DNA of 64,000 bases from Actinomycetota bacterium (lineage in GTDB: Bacteria; Actinomycetota; Rubrobacteria; Rubrobacterales; Rubrobacteraceae), in contig CADDYV010000015.1 in assembly GCA_902810695.1 (NCBI GenBank), positions 1 through 64,000 of the forward strand, in the 5' to 3' direction. The position numbers were made by a program, and so were the translations under genes. Within the stretch, counting starts at the first letter, position 1. Every line of letters starts with the position of its first letter. The notes beneath the pieces are model-generated. The model saw only the letters and a program-made list of their open reading frames with translations, was not told where the DNA came from and made no database searches. This document shows positions 1 through 8,042 of this stretch, piece after piece.

Positions 1-223
1 TGGCATCCAATACCCCGATGGTAGCCCCGGTTTGCTTCTCGACCTCAGCCTTGCTCTTGCCCGAGCGGCGCATCCTGAGAGCTTCCTTAGCCCCACGCCC
101 GAAGACCTTCGTTAGCCTCTCCGCCCGAATGGTAGCTTCGCCGTTTTTGCCGCTGGTTTCCGTGACCTTCTCCTTTGCTAGCTTGCTACTACCAGTTGCG
201 CGGCCAGCATGCCGACAACACAC
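1..223 (-). CDS. Partial hypothetical protein, C-terminus outside window
   Basis: An open minus-strand frame begins at a GTG at 221-223, directly after an in-frame TGA, and runs off the left edge after 74 codons. The visible part is rich in Lys, Arg, Glu and Ala. It ends in a helix-turn-helix-like stretch (GKSKAEVEKQTGATIGVL) that could be a small DNA-binding domain. The DNA upstream is AT-rich, as expected of a promoter region. The overlapping plus-strand frame has an unnatural composition and is treated as its shadow. No family was recognised. Confidence 0.4.
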   Translation of the reverse strand, partial: MCCRHAGRATGSSKLAKEKVTETSGKNGEATIRAERLTKVFGRGAKEALRMRRSGKSKAEVEKQTGATIGVLDA

Positions 224-471
224 TCAGCCAAACAAAGGGATGCTTGCAGCCCGCCCTTATCCGACTGCGGATGTTAATAATATGCTCTGGTTTCCCCCAA
301 TTCAACTTGTTTTTAGTATTGTGGCAAATTATTTAATATTATTTGTTGCTATTTATGCATTATTAACTTTAGTTTAACACTGTTTGAAATGCTTTGCAAA
401 TGTATCTGGTTGTCAATATACTCGGATACATCTGCATGAGATTCGGTTCTCGGCTAAACTACGCTGTGCTC
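224..471. other. AT-rich spacer upstream of tRNA-Arg
   Basis: This 250-base stretch is strikingly AT-rich (especially 300-420) inside a GC-rich window and holds no convincing gene. A TAAACT hexamer at 455-460 lies 12 bases before the tRNA and is a reasonable -10 box for it. With the integrase remnant on the other side of the tRNA, the composition suggests foreign or decayed DNA, which is an inference. Confidence 0.45.
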
Positions 472-544
472 GCGCCTGTAGCTCAGGGGATAGAGCAGGG
501 GTTTCCTAAACCCCGTGTCGGAGGTTCGAATCCTTCCAGGCGCA
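472..544 (+). tRNA. tRNA-Arg (anticodon CCU)
   Basis: A complete cloverleaf can be folded. The acceptor stem GCGCCTG (472-478) pairs with CAGGCGC (537-543), with A544 as discriminator. The anticodon stem GGGGT/ACCCC encloses TTCCTAA, giving anticodon CCU for AGG codons. The T-arm is GGAGG TTCGAAT CCTTC. CCA is not encoded. Decayed integrase sequence lies just downstream, so this tRNA may have served as an attachment site. Confidence 0.97.
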
Positions 545-664
545 CTTCTTTTTTGCCTGCAAACGATCGGATTTCAGCGCCGGGCGTCGGGTAGTTGGGT
601 AGATAGTTACCACCACTACGTACCCTACCGGAATCAGAGGGTCGGAAGCTCTTGCCGAAGCGGT

Positions 665-790
665 CAACTGCCTCGGTCTGGGTGTACGGGGTTGGGCGTA
701 GATGTTGAGGGTGGTTTCTATGCGAGAGTGGCCCAGGGTCCCCATAGCCTCAGGCAGGGCGACTATCTGAGAGAGGTTTTCGAGATCTCC
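665..790 (-). pseudogene. Remnant of a tyrosine recombinase (integrase) C-terminus
   Basis: On the minus strand the frame reads MGTLGHSRIETTLNIYAQ. This matches the C-terminal active-site box of phage-type tyrosine recombinases: LGH followed ten residues after the His by the nucleophilic Tyr, here codons near 730 and 700. Nothing upstream in any frame encodes the Arg-containing catalytic core. The frame then runs on into the antisense of tRNA-Arg, so this is a fragment and not a gene. The position 120 bases from the tRNA is typical of an element integrated at a tRNA 3' end. The family assignment rests on this one motif. Confidence 0.5.
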
Positions 791-879
791 CCGTTCAAGA
801 TGCTCTCGCACCTTCCACAGTGGGCAATACCTCCCTGTACCTGTCACAGTTCGCCGATCCCGCAAGCGGGACAGACCAT
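766..879 (-). pseudogene. Interrupted zinc-ribbon protein remnant
   Basis: From the ATG at 877-879 the minus strand reads MVCPACGIGEL, meets TGA at 844-846, and continues in the same frame with a segment containing HCGRCESILNG. CPxCG followed by CGxC is the spacing of a classical zinc ribbon, so a single nonsense change appears to have interrupted a small zinc-ribbon gene. It overlaps the integrase remnant in another frame, which suggests frameshift decay. This could be coincidence in so short a stretch. Confidence 0.35.
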
Positions 880-1498
880 GATCCTGTTGGTAGACGCCGT
901 GCGACCTTTCTTTCCCATTTCCTGTAGCCTTCCTCTTCGGGGTCGTTCGCCCCCTGTAATCATGGTCTCCGCGCAGGATTTTGATCGGGCAAATGTACGG
1001 TTTTTACTGGTTCAAAGCGATGGTTTACCGCTAGTCCGTTTCTACTACCCTTCGTTCAAGGTAGGTACGAGGATCCCGGCGGGTTCGATGCGAAGTTTCA
1101 GCTACCTCCCTTTCTACCCGAGAAACCAGCACACCTGCAAAGCGCCGCCAAATTCCTGTAGAGTTTGGAGATTGGCATACTGGTATCTTGAGGTGTAGGA
1201 TTTTCTCCGCCCTCTACTATATGTTGTGTCCGTTGTTCTCTGTGCAATATAATGTGGGGTTGCCTTCTTTATACGAGAGGTTCGATGGTGAACTTCTCAT
1301 ATATTGAATCCAGCGGCATGCCACGGGAAAGGAGGGGCCAAACGAAGAATCTTTCGGTAGCTTCGAGGCTCCGAATCCTGGTGGTGGCCGAGATAAACCG
1401 GAAACTGAGCTTTTGGGGGATAGCTGCAACTATTGGATGAGAGGCCACTGGCCAAGAAAACGTCGAGGAGGTAGGGCTCTTTTGGGGGATGTTTCGAG
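880..1498. other. No convincing gene; promoter-like sequence inside
   Basis: No frame on either strand shows a recognisable domain or clean coding character. A consensus TATAAT stands at 1248-1253 with TTGTGT at 1224-1229 (18-base spacing), a plausible plus-strand promoter. A 51-codon frame from an ATG at 1285 to 1440 follows it, but nothing in it was recognised. Confidence 0.4.
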
Positions 1499-1693
1499 TT
1501 GATCATCGAGGGCTACGCGCTACTCGAAGAGAAACTACTGGGAAGTGTGGGAAAGGAAGAGGGAACTATAATCGAGCGAATCAAACACGAGGTTTGTAGT
1601 GGGGACGAGAAGGCGTCCTTGACCGGCTTTGAAATTCTCTACCGCTGTGGAGCTGATTACTACGGCAGGCAGCGGTGGGGGATCGTACAGTAA
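1499..1693 (+). CDS. Small hypothetical protein (64 aa)
   Basis: A TTG-started frame encodes 64 residues with an acidic, helical N-terminal half and two cysteines. Its stop codon overlaps the start of the next gene as TAATG, suggesting translational coupling. The purine-rich GGAGG lies more than 20 bases upstream of the TTG, so the start is uncertain. It could be an eroded copy of a longer gene. No family was recognised. Confidence 0.35.
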   Translation: MIIEGYALLEEKLLGSVGKEEGTIIERIKHEVCSGDEKASLTGFEILYRCGADYYGRQRWGIVQ

Positions 1694-2067
1694 TGGGGGA
1701 AAGAGCGGGTCGGGGAGAGGCGTCCTGGTCTTCTTCTGGATGCCAGACGTTCGTGCATTACCTGATCGCCCGGCGTGATGCCGCGAACTCTGGGCTACTC
1801 TACACCTTCTTTCATCTTGGTGAGGAAGTGTTGCCGGTATTCTGCTCTGGGGAAGCGGCAAAGAGGTTTCTGTCCTCCAGGGACCTTGATGATGGATGGT
1901 GCGTCAGAAAGTTCTCTGCAGAAGAATTGATCTCCCTTCTATTTATCACTTATAAAAGGGTGATGTGGGTCCTGCCCAATCCCTTGCCAGGACATATGCT
2001 GAGTGAGGATGCGCTCTCGCACCTGATAAGCCAGGATGAGTTTATAGGGTTCCTGGTCGCCCACTGA
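1693..2067 (+). CDS. Hypothetical protein (124 aa)
   Basis: The ATG at 1693-1695 overlaps the preceding stop codon. The protein looks like a small soluble alpha/beta protein, with FHLGEEVLPVFCSGEAAKRF near the middle, then a hydrophobic segment (ELISLLFITYKRVMWVLPNP) and a C-terminal helix. This layout (a read-out of a value, a cap, a leucine-rich helix, then LPNP) resembles small uncharacterised proteins I associate with Rubrobacter, but I cannot name the family. An in-frame ATG at 1675 is an alternative start. Confidence 0.6.
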   Translation: MGERAGRGEASWSSSGCQTFVHYLIARRDAANSGLLYTFFHLGEEVLPVFCSGEAAKRFLSSRDLDDGWCVRKFSAEELISLLFITYKRVMWVLPNPLPGHMLSEDALSHLISQDEFIGFLVAH

Positions 2068-2225
2068 GTCTGGTCTCTACTCTCCCAACTCTTCTCTTTT
2101 AGTGCCGCGCACCTGTCAAGGTGGTTGCGGTTCGCCCTGACCTGGGACCTCAGGAGCGCGTCCGCGAAAACAACTACGAAGCTCTGGTAGCTCCGCTCTC
2201 CGTATAGTAGCTCCAGGCAGATTCA

Positions 2226-3200
2226 TCAACACAGTTCCAGGTACTCGAATCCGGGATGACCGCGCCCGATAACTCGCCGCACCCGCTCGGCGGTGAGACC
2301 GCGCGCATAATCTCCCCGCTCGATCAGGATGAAGCGCCGGTTACCGCCATCTACCGCATTCTGGCTCAGTACCGCATGGGCAGTAGTGCCCGACCCGGCG
2401 AAGCAATCGAGGACGATATCTCCTCCCTGGCGCTCGGTTGCCATCTGCACGATGCGCCTGACGAGCAGGGTGGGCTTCGGGATCGCAAATATACCATCCA
2501 GTTCTGGAAAGAGCTTCCGAAGCTCTCGCCTCGCCATCTGACTGTCCCCGAACTTCTCTCGCGTCCACCACGTGGTGAGAGCGTTGTTCAGCCCGGTATT
2601 CTCTGAGTCTGGGCAGTTCCCTTTGTCTCTGACAGGAGCCACTTGACTGCTGTCTCTGGCGTAGATCAGGATGTAGTTGTGGACACTCGGGATGATATCC
2701 TTGCTGCTACCTGGTGAGGCGCCTTTCTCCCAGACCGCGCAGGCCAGAAAGTTTTGCTCCCCGAAGACCTCATCCATGAGCAGGCGCAGGTGATGAACCT
2801 CGGTATCGCCGATCGAGATGAAGATCGTTCCGTCGGGCCGGAGCAACTCGCGCAGAAGCGTGAGGCGCGGGTACATCATGCACAGCCATTTGTCGTGCCT
2901 GAGAACGTCCTCGCTGTTGACCTCTCCATTCCACCTCCGGGCATCGGGCGCTCCGATCGGATCTTCGTAGAGCCAGCTCTCACCCTCCATGTTGTAGGGC
3001 GGATCTATGAAGACCAGCTTCACGCGTCCCCTGTAGTCGGGCAGCAGGGCCTTGAGCGCGCGAAGGTTGTCGCCGTGAACGATCGCGTTCGGAGAACCTT
3101 CGCCGATGGATGCCTCCGGAACCCGCCGTAAAGTCATGACGGGAACCTTATCCGCCAGACCCAGAACGTATTCCTTCCCTGTCCAGACAAGCTCGGGCAT
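2226..3200 (-). CDS. Type III Mod-like DNA methyltransferase, orphan and short
   Basis: This is a beta-group amino-methyltransferase that transfers the methyl of S-adenosylmethionine to adenine N6 or cytosine N4. The catalytic motif DPPYN is at residues 66-70 and precedes the AdoMet-binding motif (DCFAGSGTT, about 265-273), the beta-group order. The sequence resembles Mod subunits of type III restriction systems (NALTTWW, then a conserved GDSQ/AKPTLL-like region). At 324 residues it lacks most of the central target-recognition region usually found there. No res helicase-nuclease gene is adjacent, so it may be a solitary methylase or a relic. A GAGG ribosome site precedes the ATG. Confidence 0.85.
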   Translation of the reverse strand: MPELVWTGKEYVLGLADKVPVMTLRRVPEASIGEGSPNAIVHGDNLRALKALLPDYRGRVKLVFIDPPYNMEGESWLYEDPIGAPDARRWNGEVNSEDVLRHDKWLCMMYPRLTLLRELLRPDGTIFISIGDTEVHHLRLLMDEVFGEQNFLACAVWEKGASPGSSKDIIPSVHNYILIYARDSSQVAPVRDKGNCPDSENTGLNNALTTWWTREKFGDSQMARRELRKLFPELDGIFAIPKPTLLVRRIVQMATERQGGDIVLDCFAGSGTTAHAVLSQNAVDGGNRRFILIERGDYARGLTAERVRRVIGRGHPGFEYLELC

Positions 3201-3311
3201 GCTTTCCTCTCAGAGAGCGCGAGTGTCTCAGACGACCAGTATAGTCCGGCTTATGTCATGCGAGGTGAAAGGAAGCCCGAAGAACATCTACCAAGCTGGT
3301 AAAGTAGCCGG

Positions 3312-4406
3312 ATGGAAACCAACTTCGGTGCAACACCGCCTTATACCGTCGGTGTCGAGGAGGAGTTCCAGATCGTGGACCCCTCGTCGCTCACCCTGAC
3401 CCCGGCGATTGACGCCATCCTCGCCGCCCGCGACGCTGCGGGGCTCCCTGCGGATACCCTGACCTCCGAGCTCTCCGCCTCCTGCCTCGAAGTGCGTTCG
3501 CCGGTCTGCGAAACGGTGCCGGATCTGGCGAAAGAAGTGCTCGACCTGCGGAGCAGGGTGAGAGAGCTGGTCGAGGGATGTGGAGCACGGCTTGCGGCGG
3601 CGGGCGCGCATCCGTTCAGCGACCCCGTCTCCCAGCCGATCACATCAGACGCTCGCTACCTGCAGGTGGAGGAGAGAATGGGATGGACGGCGCGCATGCA
3701 GACGATCTACGGGTTGCACGTGCATGTCTCGGTCCCGGACGCCGAACACGCCGTGCGGGCGGTCTCGGCACTCTCGAAGCACGTACCACTCTTCATCGCG
3801 CTCTCGGCAAATTCACCATTCTGGGGCAGCTCCGACACGCGCCTGGCCTCGACGCGCACCAAGGTTTTCGAACTCGTTCCGCGCTCGGGTTTGCCCCCGG
3901 CGTTCCGCAGATGGGAGGATTTCGAAGGTTACGTGGGGACCCTGGTCTCGACCGGCATCATCCCGGACTACTCGTGGTGCTGGTGGGACGCGCGACCTCA
4001 TCCCAGGTTCGGCACCGTCGAGCTCCGGGCGCTGGATGCCCAGACCGACGCTTCCCGCACCGCCTCTCTCGCGTCCCTCGTTCAGTGCATAGTCGCAACC
4101 GCCAACGACTATTCGCCCGAGTGTCCGCTCTACACCGAAGAGAATAAATGGAGCGCCACCCGTTACGGGCTGGACGCCAGCTTCCACGACTTTTCTGCGG
4201 GTAACAGCGCGCCTGCCCGCGAGGTGGTGAGGAATCTCGTGGAGGAGCTGGTTCCCGTCTCTCAAGACCTCGGATGCGAGGCGGAGCTACTGGGGACCCT
4301 GGAGATCGTGGAGAAAGGAAACGGCGCCGAAGAGCAGCGCCGCATACTGGGAAAACTAGGCTCGTTCGAAGACTTGATGAGACACCTCGTCGCGACAACC
4401 GCCTGA
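3312..4406 (+). CDS. Carboxylate-amine ligase, glutamate-cysteine ligase type 2 (YbdK/EgtA-like)
   Basis: This belongs to the GCS2 family of ATP-dependent carboxylate-amine ligases; members join glutamate to cysteine or another amine through an acyl phosphate. Family landmarks are GVEEEF (14-19), HVHVS (136-140), SANSPFW (165-171) and WDARPHPRFGTVE (225-237). The length of 364 is normal. There is no glutathione synthetase or ergothioneine gene nearby, so the product is open. The start has no clear Shine-Dalgarno, but TAAAGT lies six bases before the ATG, which suggests a leaderless transcript. It is divergent from the methyltransferase. Confidence 0.88.
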   Translation: METNFGATPPYTVGVEEEFQIVDPSSLTLTPAIDAILAARDAAGLPADTLTSELSASCLEVRSPVCETVPDLAKEVLDLRSRVRELVEGCGARLAAAGAHPFSDPVSQPITSDARYLQVEERMGWTARMQTIYGLHVHVSVPDAEHAVRAVSALSKHVPLFIALSANSPFWGSSDTRLASTRTKVFELVPRSGLPPAFRRWEDFEGYVGTLVSTGIIPDYSWCWWDARPHPRFGTVELRALDAQTDASRTASLASLVQCIVATANDYSPECPLYTEENKWSATRYGLDASFHDFSAGNSAPAREVVRNLVEELVPVSQDLGCEAELLGTLEIVEKGNGAEEQRRILGKLGSFEDLMRHLVATTA

Positions 4407-4421
4407 GCACTCACGTGCGGA

Positions 4422-5750
4422 TTACGCACCCCGGTTGTCTGCAACCGCTGACTCCGCCGCCACCCTTCCAAAGACGAGGGCCGCGGCGAGGCCGCTGGTG
4501 TAGCCTCCGACCGAGACGCCGCCGACCTCGACCCCGGCGGCGTACAATCCGGGTATCGGCTGTCCGCCCGCCTGGCGCAGCACCCGGCAACCGGCGTCCA
4601 CCGAGAGCCCGCCTATCGTGTGGGTTATGGACGGAGCGACCTCGACGGCAACGAAGGGCGGTACCCGTACAGCCGCCGCAGGCCCGCTACGGGGCGGGGA
4701 GAGTTTGCCTCCCTCTCCCCCGGCAAGCGCGGCGTTGTACCCCTCCAGAGTATGCAGCAGCTTCTCCGGCGGCACGCCGCGCCCAGCGAGCTTGTGTGCC
4801 AGTCCCTCCAGACTTCCAGCCCTCAGGACGGTTCCCCCGACGCGGCGGGCCGTCGCCACCATATCCTCCACGGACCGCTCGCGAACCTTCCTCTGAAGGG
4901 CCTGGCTATCCAGGATATACCAGGCGCGCAGCCCCGGCTGATGCGCGGTGGCGCGGGTGAGCGCCGTCTCGGACCAGTCAGCGCCCTCATCGGCGTAACG
5001 CTCGCCGTTTGCGTTGACCGCCACAGCGTATCGCCCGTAGAGTTGGGAGACCTCGACGAACTCTTCGGGGGGAAAGTCGGCGGGAGGAGCCGGCAGGTTG
5101 CGACCGTAGAACTCATCGAGTCCCGCACTCGGCCTGGCTCCCACCGCCAGCGCCGCGATGAAGCCATCCCCCGTATTCCAGGGGTTCGCCCGAACCCGCA
5201 TCTCTCCTGGCCCCCGGATTACGTAGCGCCTCACGAGCTCCGGGCTGGAGCCGAACCCGCCCGAAGCCAGTATCGTGGCATCCGCCGGTTCGAAGTCGCT
5301 ACCTCCGTCGGAACTTACCCGCACTCCGGCTACACCGCCGGAGCCTTCCACAAGACTCTCCAGCGCCGCACGCAGGTAAATCCTGGCACCGGAACTGGTG
5401 ATACGCCCGGCGAGCGTCTCGACGGTTCGCGCGGGATCTAAGCGAGCGCCGAAGGTGAGCGGATTTCCCGTCTCGTGCGTGAGCGCGGGTACGCTGCGCT
5501 CTTCGAGCCACCTAATGCTGCTCTCCAGTTGCTCGAAAACAAGCCTCTGCAAAGAGCTATCGCCACCAGGAGCCTCCCGCCGGAAAGTCTGCATGTCCCT
5601 GTAAGACCAGATATAACCGCTGGAGTAGAGAAAAGACCCTCCTGGACGGTCGCCCTTCTCCAGAAGGATGACCTCGTCGGCTCCGAGTTCCGTAGCGCGG
5701 AGGGACGCGGTCAGACCCGCGAGCCCTCCCCCCGCAACGACGACGCGCAA
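4422..5750 (-). CDS. FAD-dependent oxidoreductase, fumarate-reductase flavoprotein type
   Basis: The N-terminal dinucleotide-binding motif GGGLAGL (7-13) and a C-terminal GLYAAG segment place this in the FAD_binding_2 group (fumarate reductase, succinate dehydrogenase and 3-ketosteroid dehydrogenase flavoproteins). The SSGY segment after GG matches the flavin-contact region. No membrane anchor or secretion signal is seen, so it is probably cytosolic. The start is a TTG 11 bases after the VOC gene's stop, and it is the last gene of the regulator-VOC-flavoprotein operon. The substrate cannot be told. Confidence 0.85.
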   Translation of the reverse strand: MRVVVAGGGLAGLTASLRATELGADEVILLEKGDRPGGSFLYSSGYIWSYRDMQTFRREAPGGDSSLQRLVFEQLESSIRWLEERSVPALTHETGNPLTFGARLDPARTVETLAGRITSSGARIYLRAALESLVEGSGGVAGVRVSSDGGSDFEPADATILASGGFGSSPELVRRYVIRGPGEMRVRANPWNTGDGFIAALAVGARPSAGLDEFYGRNLPAPPADFPPEEFVEVSQLYGRYAVAVNANGERYADEGADWSETALTRATAHQPGLRAWYILDSQALQRKVRERSVEDMVATARRVGGTVLRAGSLEGLAHKLAGRGVPPEKLLHTLEGYNAALAGGEGGKLSPPRSGPAAAVRVPPFVAVEVAPSITHTIGGLSVDAGCRVLRQAGGQPIPGLYAAGVEVGGVSVGGYTSGLAAALVFGRVAAESAVADNRGA

Positions 5751-5761
5751 CTGGTAAGGCT

Positions 5762-6457
5762 CTAGGTCAGGGAGAAGGTGGGCTTGTGCTCCACGTACTC
5801 CACGCTCACGCCTTCAGGACCACGAACGAAGACGGCGAGGGTATTCGGTCCTTCGACGAAGTCCTGGATCTCAAAGCCCTGCTCTTCGGCCTCCCTGCGA
5901 TGGTCTTGCGCGGAGTCCACCAGGCATCCGATGTGGTAGAGCATGTCCTGCCCGTCCGCCTCTGGAGCCGCGCTGCTCAGGTGCAACCGGTACTCCCCGG
6001 TCTGCAATGTGGTTCCGTCCTCTCCAGGCGCAAAGCCCATCCGCAGGAAATCTTGCGCGGAGGACTCCGGGTTTCTGGAGCGCAGAACCAGCCCTTCAAG
6101 GTCGTACTCCACGAAGTCTCCTTCCCCGGCCACCAGCGCCAGCGGAAGCCCCTCGGGACCGGTGAAGAAGCGCGCACCGTCGCGCGACTCGACCTCTACC
6201 TCTTGTGGAAGCCTGGAAGCGGCAGAGTCGGGGTCCGTAACGCGGATGTTGATGCGCTCGATCACCCCCGGAGAAGGCTCGGTACCCTGCGGCGCATCGA
6301 AAAGAGTGAGCTTGCCGAGCTTGCCACCAGCCCCAACGAGGGTGTAGCGATCGGTGCGATCTACGACGTGAAAACCGAGGTGGGTGGTTAGAAATTCAGC
6401 GGCCCTATCCCGATCCTTCATATAGAGAGCTACGTGATCCAGCTTCTGCGCCTTCAT
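5762..6457 (-). CDS. Two-domain VOC family protein (extradiol dioxygenase/glyoxalase fold)
   Basis: Two vicinal-oxygen-chelate modules can be read. The first starts at LDHVALYMKD and the second at about residue 115; the C-terminal GVSVEYVEH supplies a typical metal-ligand Glu. The first module carries His8 and later acidic ligands. The family includes catechol 2,3-dioxygenases and glyoxalases. Its ATG overlaps the stop of the upstream regulator (ATGA), so the two are co-translated, which implies an aromatic or aldehyde substrate sensed by that regulator. The specificity is unknown. Confidence 0.82.
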   Translation of the reverse strand: MKAQKLDHVALYMKDRDRAAEFLTTHLGFHVVDRTDRYTLVGAGGKLGKLTLFDAPQGTEPSPGVIERINIRVTDPDSAASRLPQEVEVESRDGARFFTGPEGLPLALVAGEGDFVEYDLEGLVLRSRNPESSAQDFLRMGFAPGEDGTTLQTGEYRLHLSSAAPEADGQDMLYHIGCLVDSAQDHRREAEEQGFEIQDFVEGPNTLAVFVRGPEGVSVEYVEHKPTFSLT

Positions 6458-7119
6458 AGTGTCCTCCCGTTTGATGGCGGTTCCACTTCAAAACAACACC
6501 GGGGATTCTCGCCACGCTCGCAACGCGCGTGGACCGGCACACCCGCAACGGTAGAGATAAAGGTTTCGGCCAGGCGACACACCTCGGGGTGCTCCGGGAC
6601 CAGAGCCGATACCGGACAACCGTAGCTGCGGATAGCCAGTTTGCCGTCCCTTGTCTCAAGTTCCGCAGTCCCACCTAATTTACCAAACGCCGCAAGCGCC
6701 CCCTCCAGCCGTTCGCGAATATCGTCGGAATGGTCTCCCATCCCGGCGGCCATGCGCTCGCCAGCTTCCCTGAGCAGTGCTTCTGACTCCGCCGATCCAC
6801 CTCGTTCTTTCAAGACTTCCAGAAGCTGTCGGAGCACCGGCTCATACGCCTTCGGAAAGAGTCCCTCAGCTTCAGAAGTCAACTCGTAAACGTAGGCGGG
6901 CTTGCCGCCCCCGCTCCTGTGACGGACTACACCTCGCTGACGCACGAGGCCATCCCGCTCCAGCGTCGCCAGATGCGCCCGAATACCGTTGTTCGTGAGG
7001 GCAAGCTCCCGGGCAAGCTCGTCCACCGTGCGCCCCGACCGGCGCAATAGAGTAACGATCTGCCCGCGCGTGCTGCCAAAAAACTTCTCGTCCCAGTGCA
7101 ATGCTACTAAAACCTTCAT
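6454..7119 (-). CDS. Winged-helix regulator with cysteine cluster (SufR/ArsR-like)
   Basis: Residues 15-80 form a winged helix-turn-helix with a basic wing (HRSGGGKPAYVYEL), as in the SufR/DeoR-like group. The C-terminal half carries Cys168, Cys181, Cys200 and Cys208/209. This recalls the iron-sulfur-binding cysteine set of SufR, although the last spacing is shorter (x18 then x7, where SufR has about x13 and x14). It probably senses redox or Fe-S status and controls its own operon with the overlapping VOC and flavoprotein genes. AT-rich DNA at 7125-7195 contains the promoter region. Confidence 0.8.
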   Translation of the reverse strand: MKVLVALHWDEKFFGSTRGQIVTLLRRSGRTVDELARELALTNNGIRAHLATLERDGLVRQRGVVRHRSGGGKPAYVYELTSEAEGLFPKAYEPVLRQLLEVLKERGGSAESEALLREAGERMAAGMGDHSDDIRERLEGALAAFGKLGGTAELETRDGKLAIRSYGCPVSALVPEHPEVCRLAETFISTVAGVPVHARCERGENPRCCFEVEPPSNGRTL

Positions 7120-7209
7120 CTTCCAATACTGTCCCCACTGTACCAGATATTTCCCGTTTTCTCAAATAATTCAAATAAATACTTGTTTTATTGTTGGTGC
7201 CTGGGTAGC

Positions 7210-7971
7210 TCACTCTATCTCCCCTTCGAACAGCTCGAACACGCCGCTCTGGGTTTTGAGGATCAGGGCTCCCTCCGGGTTCAGGTCTGCGGCCTCGCCT
7301 TCCAGGATTTCGCCGAATCTCCGGATTCGCACGTGCCTTCCGAGGGTGCAGTTAAGTTTCCGCCAGTCGGCCAGTATCTTTTCAAAGTCGTCCAATCTTC
7401 CTAACTCGGCATCGAGGTTGCGCAGCAGGGCGTCGAGGAGTTTCAGGAGGTCCACCTCGCGCCCCAACTCGGAGGATAGGGTTGCGGCTTCGCGGTCCGC
7501 CAGCTTGAGATCGGAGGGCTTGAGGTTGGCGTTGAGTCCGATGCCGAGGATAACGAAATATCCCTGTTTATCGCCCCCGGCTATCGCCTGGGCGAGGACG
7601 CCGCAGATCTTACGCCCCCGGATGAGCAGGTCGTTGGGCCATTTGATCTCGACCTCGACCCCGAACTCTCGCAGGGTCTTGGCCACGCCGACCGCCGCGG
7701 CCTGGGTGATGCGAGCCGCATACCGGGCCGGCATCTCCGGTCGGAGCACGAGCGACATCCACAACCCGCCCGGCGGGGAGATCCAGCTTCGACCGAGCCG
7801 CCCCTTCCCCCCGACCTGGACCTTCGAGACAACCAGCGTCCCGTGCGGTGCTCCTTTTCGGGCCAGCTCCCTCGCCCGCTCCTGCGTCGAACCGATCTCC
7901 TCGTGAAACTCGACCCGCCGGGCCAGCGGGCTCTTCAGGTGTGCTATCCGCTCCCGGTCGAGGGCGCTCAT
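7210..7971 (-). CDS. birA: Biotin--[acetyl-CoA-carboxylase] ligase
   Basis: This enzyme activates biotin with ATP to biotinyl-AMP and attaches it to the lysine of biotin carboxyl-carrier proteins. GKGRLGRSW (55-63, the adenylate-binding loop) and KWPND (110-114) are the family signatures, and a small SH3-like C-terminal domain follows. The N-terminal DNA-binding domain of E. coli BirA is missing, so this is a class I, non-regulatory ligase. The ATG at 7971 was chosen because AAGGA stands five bases upstream. A longer frame to 8025 would run into the promoter of the divergent gene. Confidence 0.92.
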   Translation of the reverse strand: MSALDRERIAHLKSPLARRVEFHEEIGSTQERARELARKGAPHGTLVVSKVQVGGKGRLGRSWISPPGGLWMSLVLRPEMPARYAARITQAAAVGVAKTLREFGVEVEIKWPNDLLIRGRKICGVLAQAIAGGDKQGYFVILGIGLNANLKPSDLKLADREAATLSSELGREVDLLKLLDALLRNLDAELGRLDDFEKILADWRKLNCTLGRHVRIRRFGEILEGEAADLNPEGALILKTQSGVFELFEGEIE

Positions 7972-8007
7972 ATGTGTCCTTCCAGCCGCACGTTCAGCTA
8001 CGAATTC

Positions 8008-8013
8008 TATAAT
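8008..8013 (+). promoter_or_regulatory. -10 box TATAAT for the GNAT/DedA pair
   Basis: A perfect TATAAT lies 29 bases before the ATG at 8043, with a strong AGGAGGT ribosome site between. No clear -35 box is visible. It sits in the divergent birA-GNAT spacer. Confidence 0.5.
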
Positions 8014-8042
8014 CACCGTAGCCATGCTGGATGAGGAGGTAG

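Noticed and set aside
506-545. Short peptide ending WKDSNLRHGV on the minus strand over the tRNA
   Set aside because: It is the antisense translation of the tRNA-Arg gene, a common annotation artefact; only the upstream integrase-like part is of interest.
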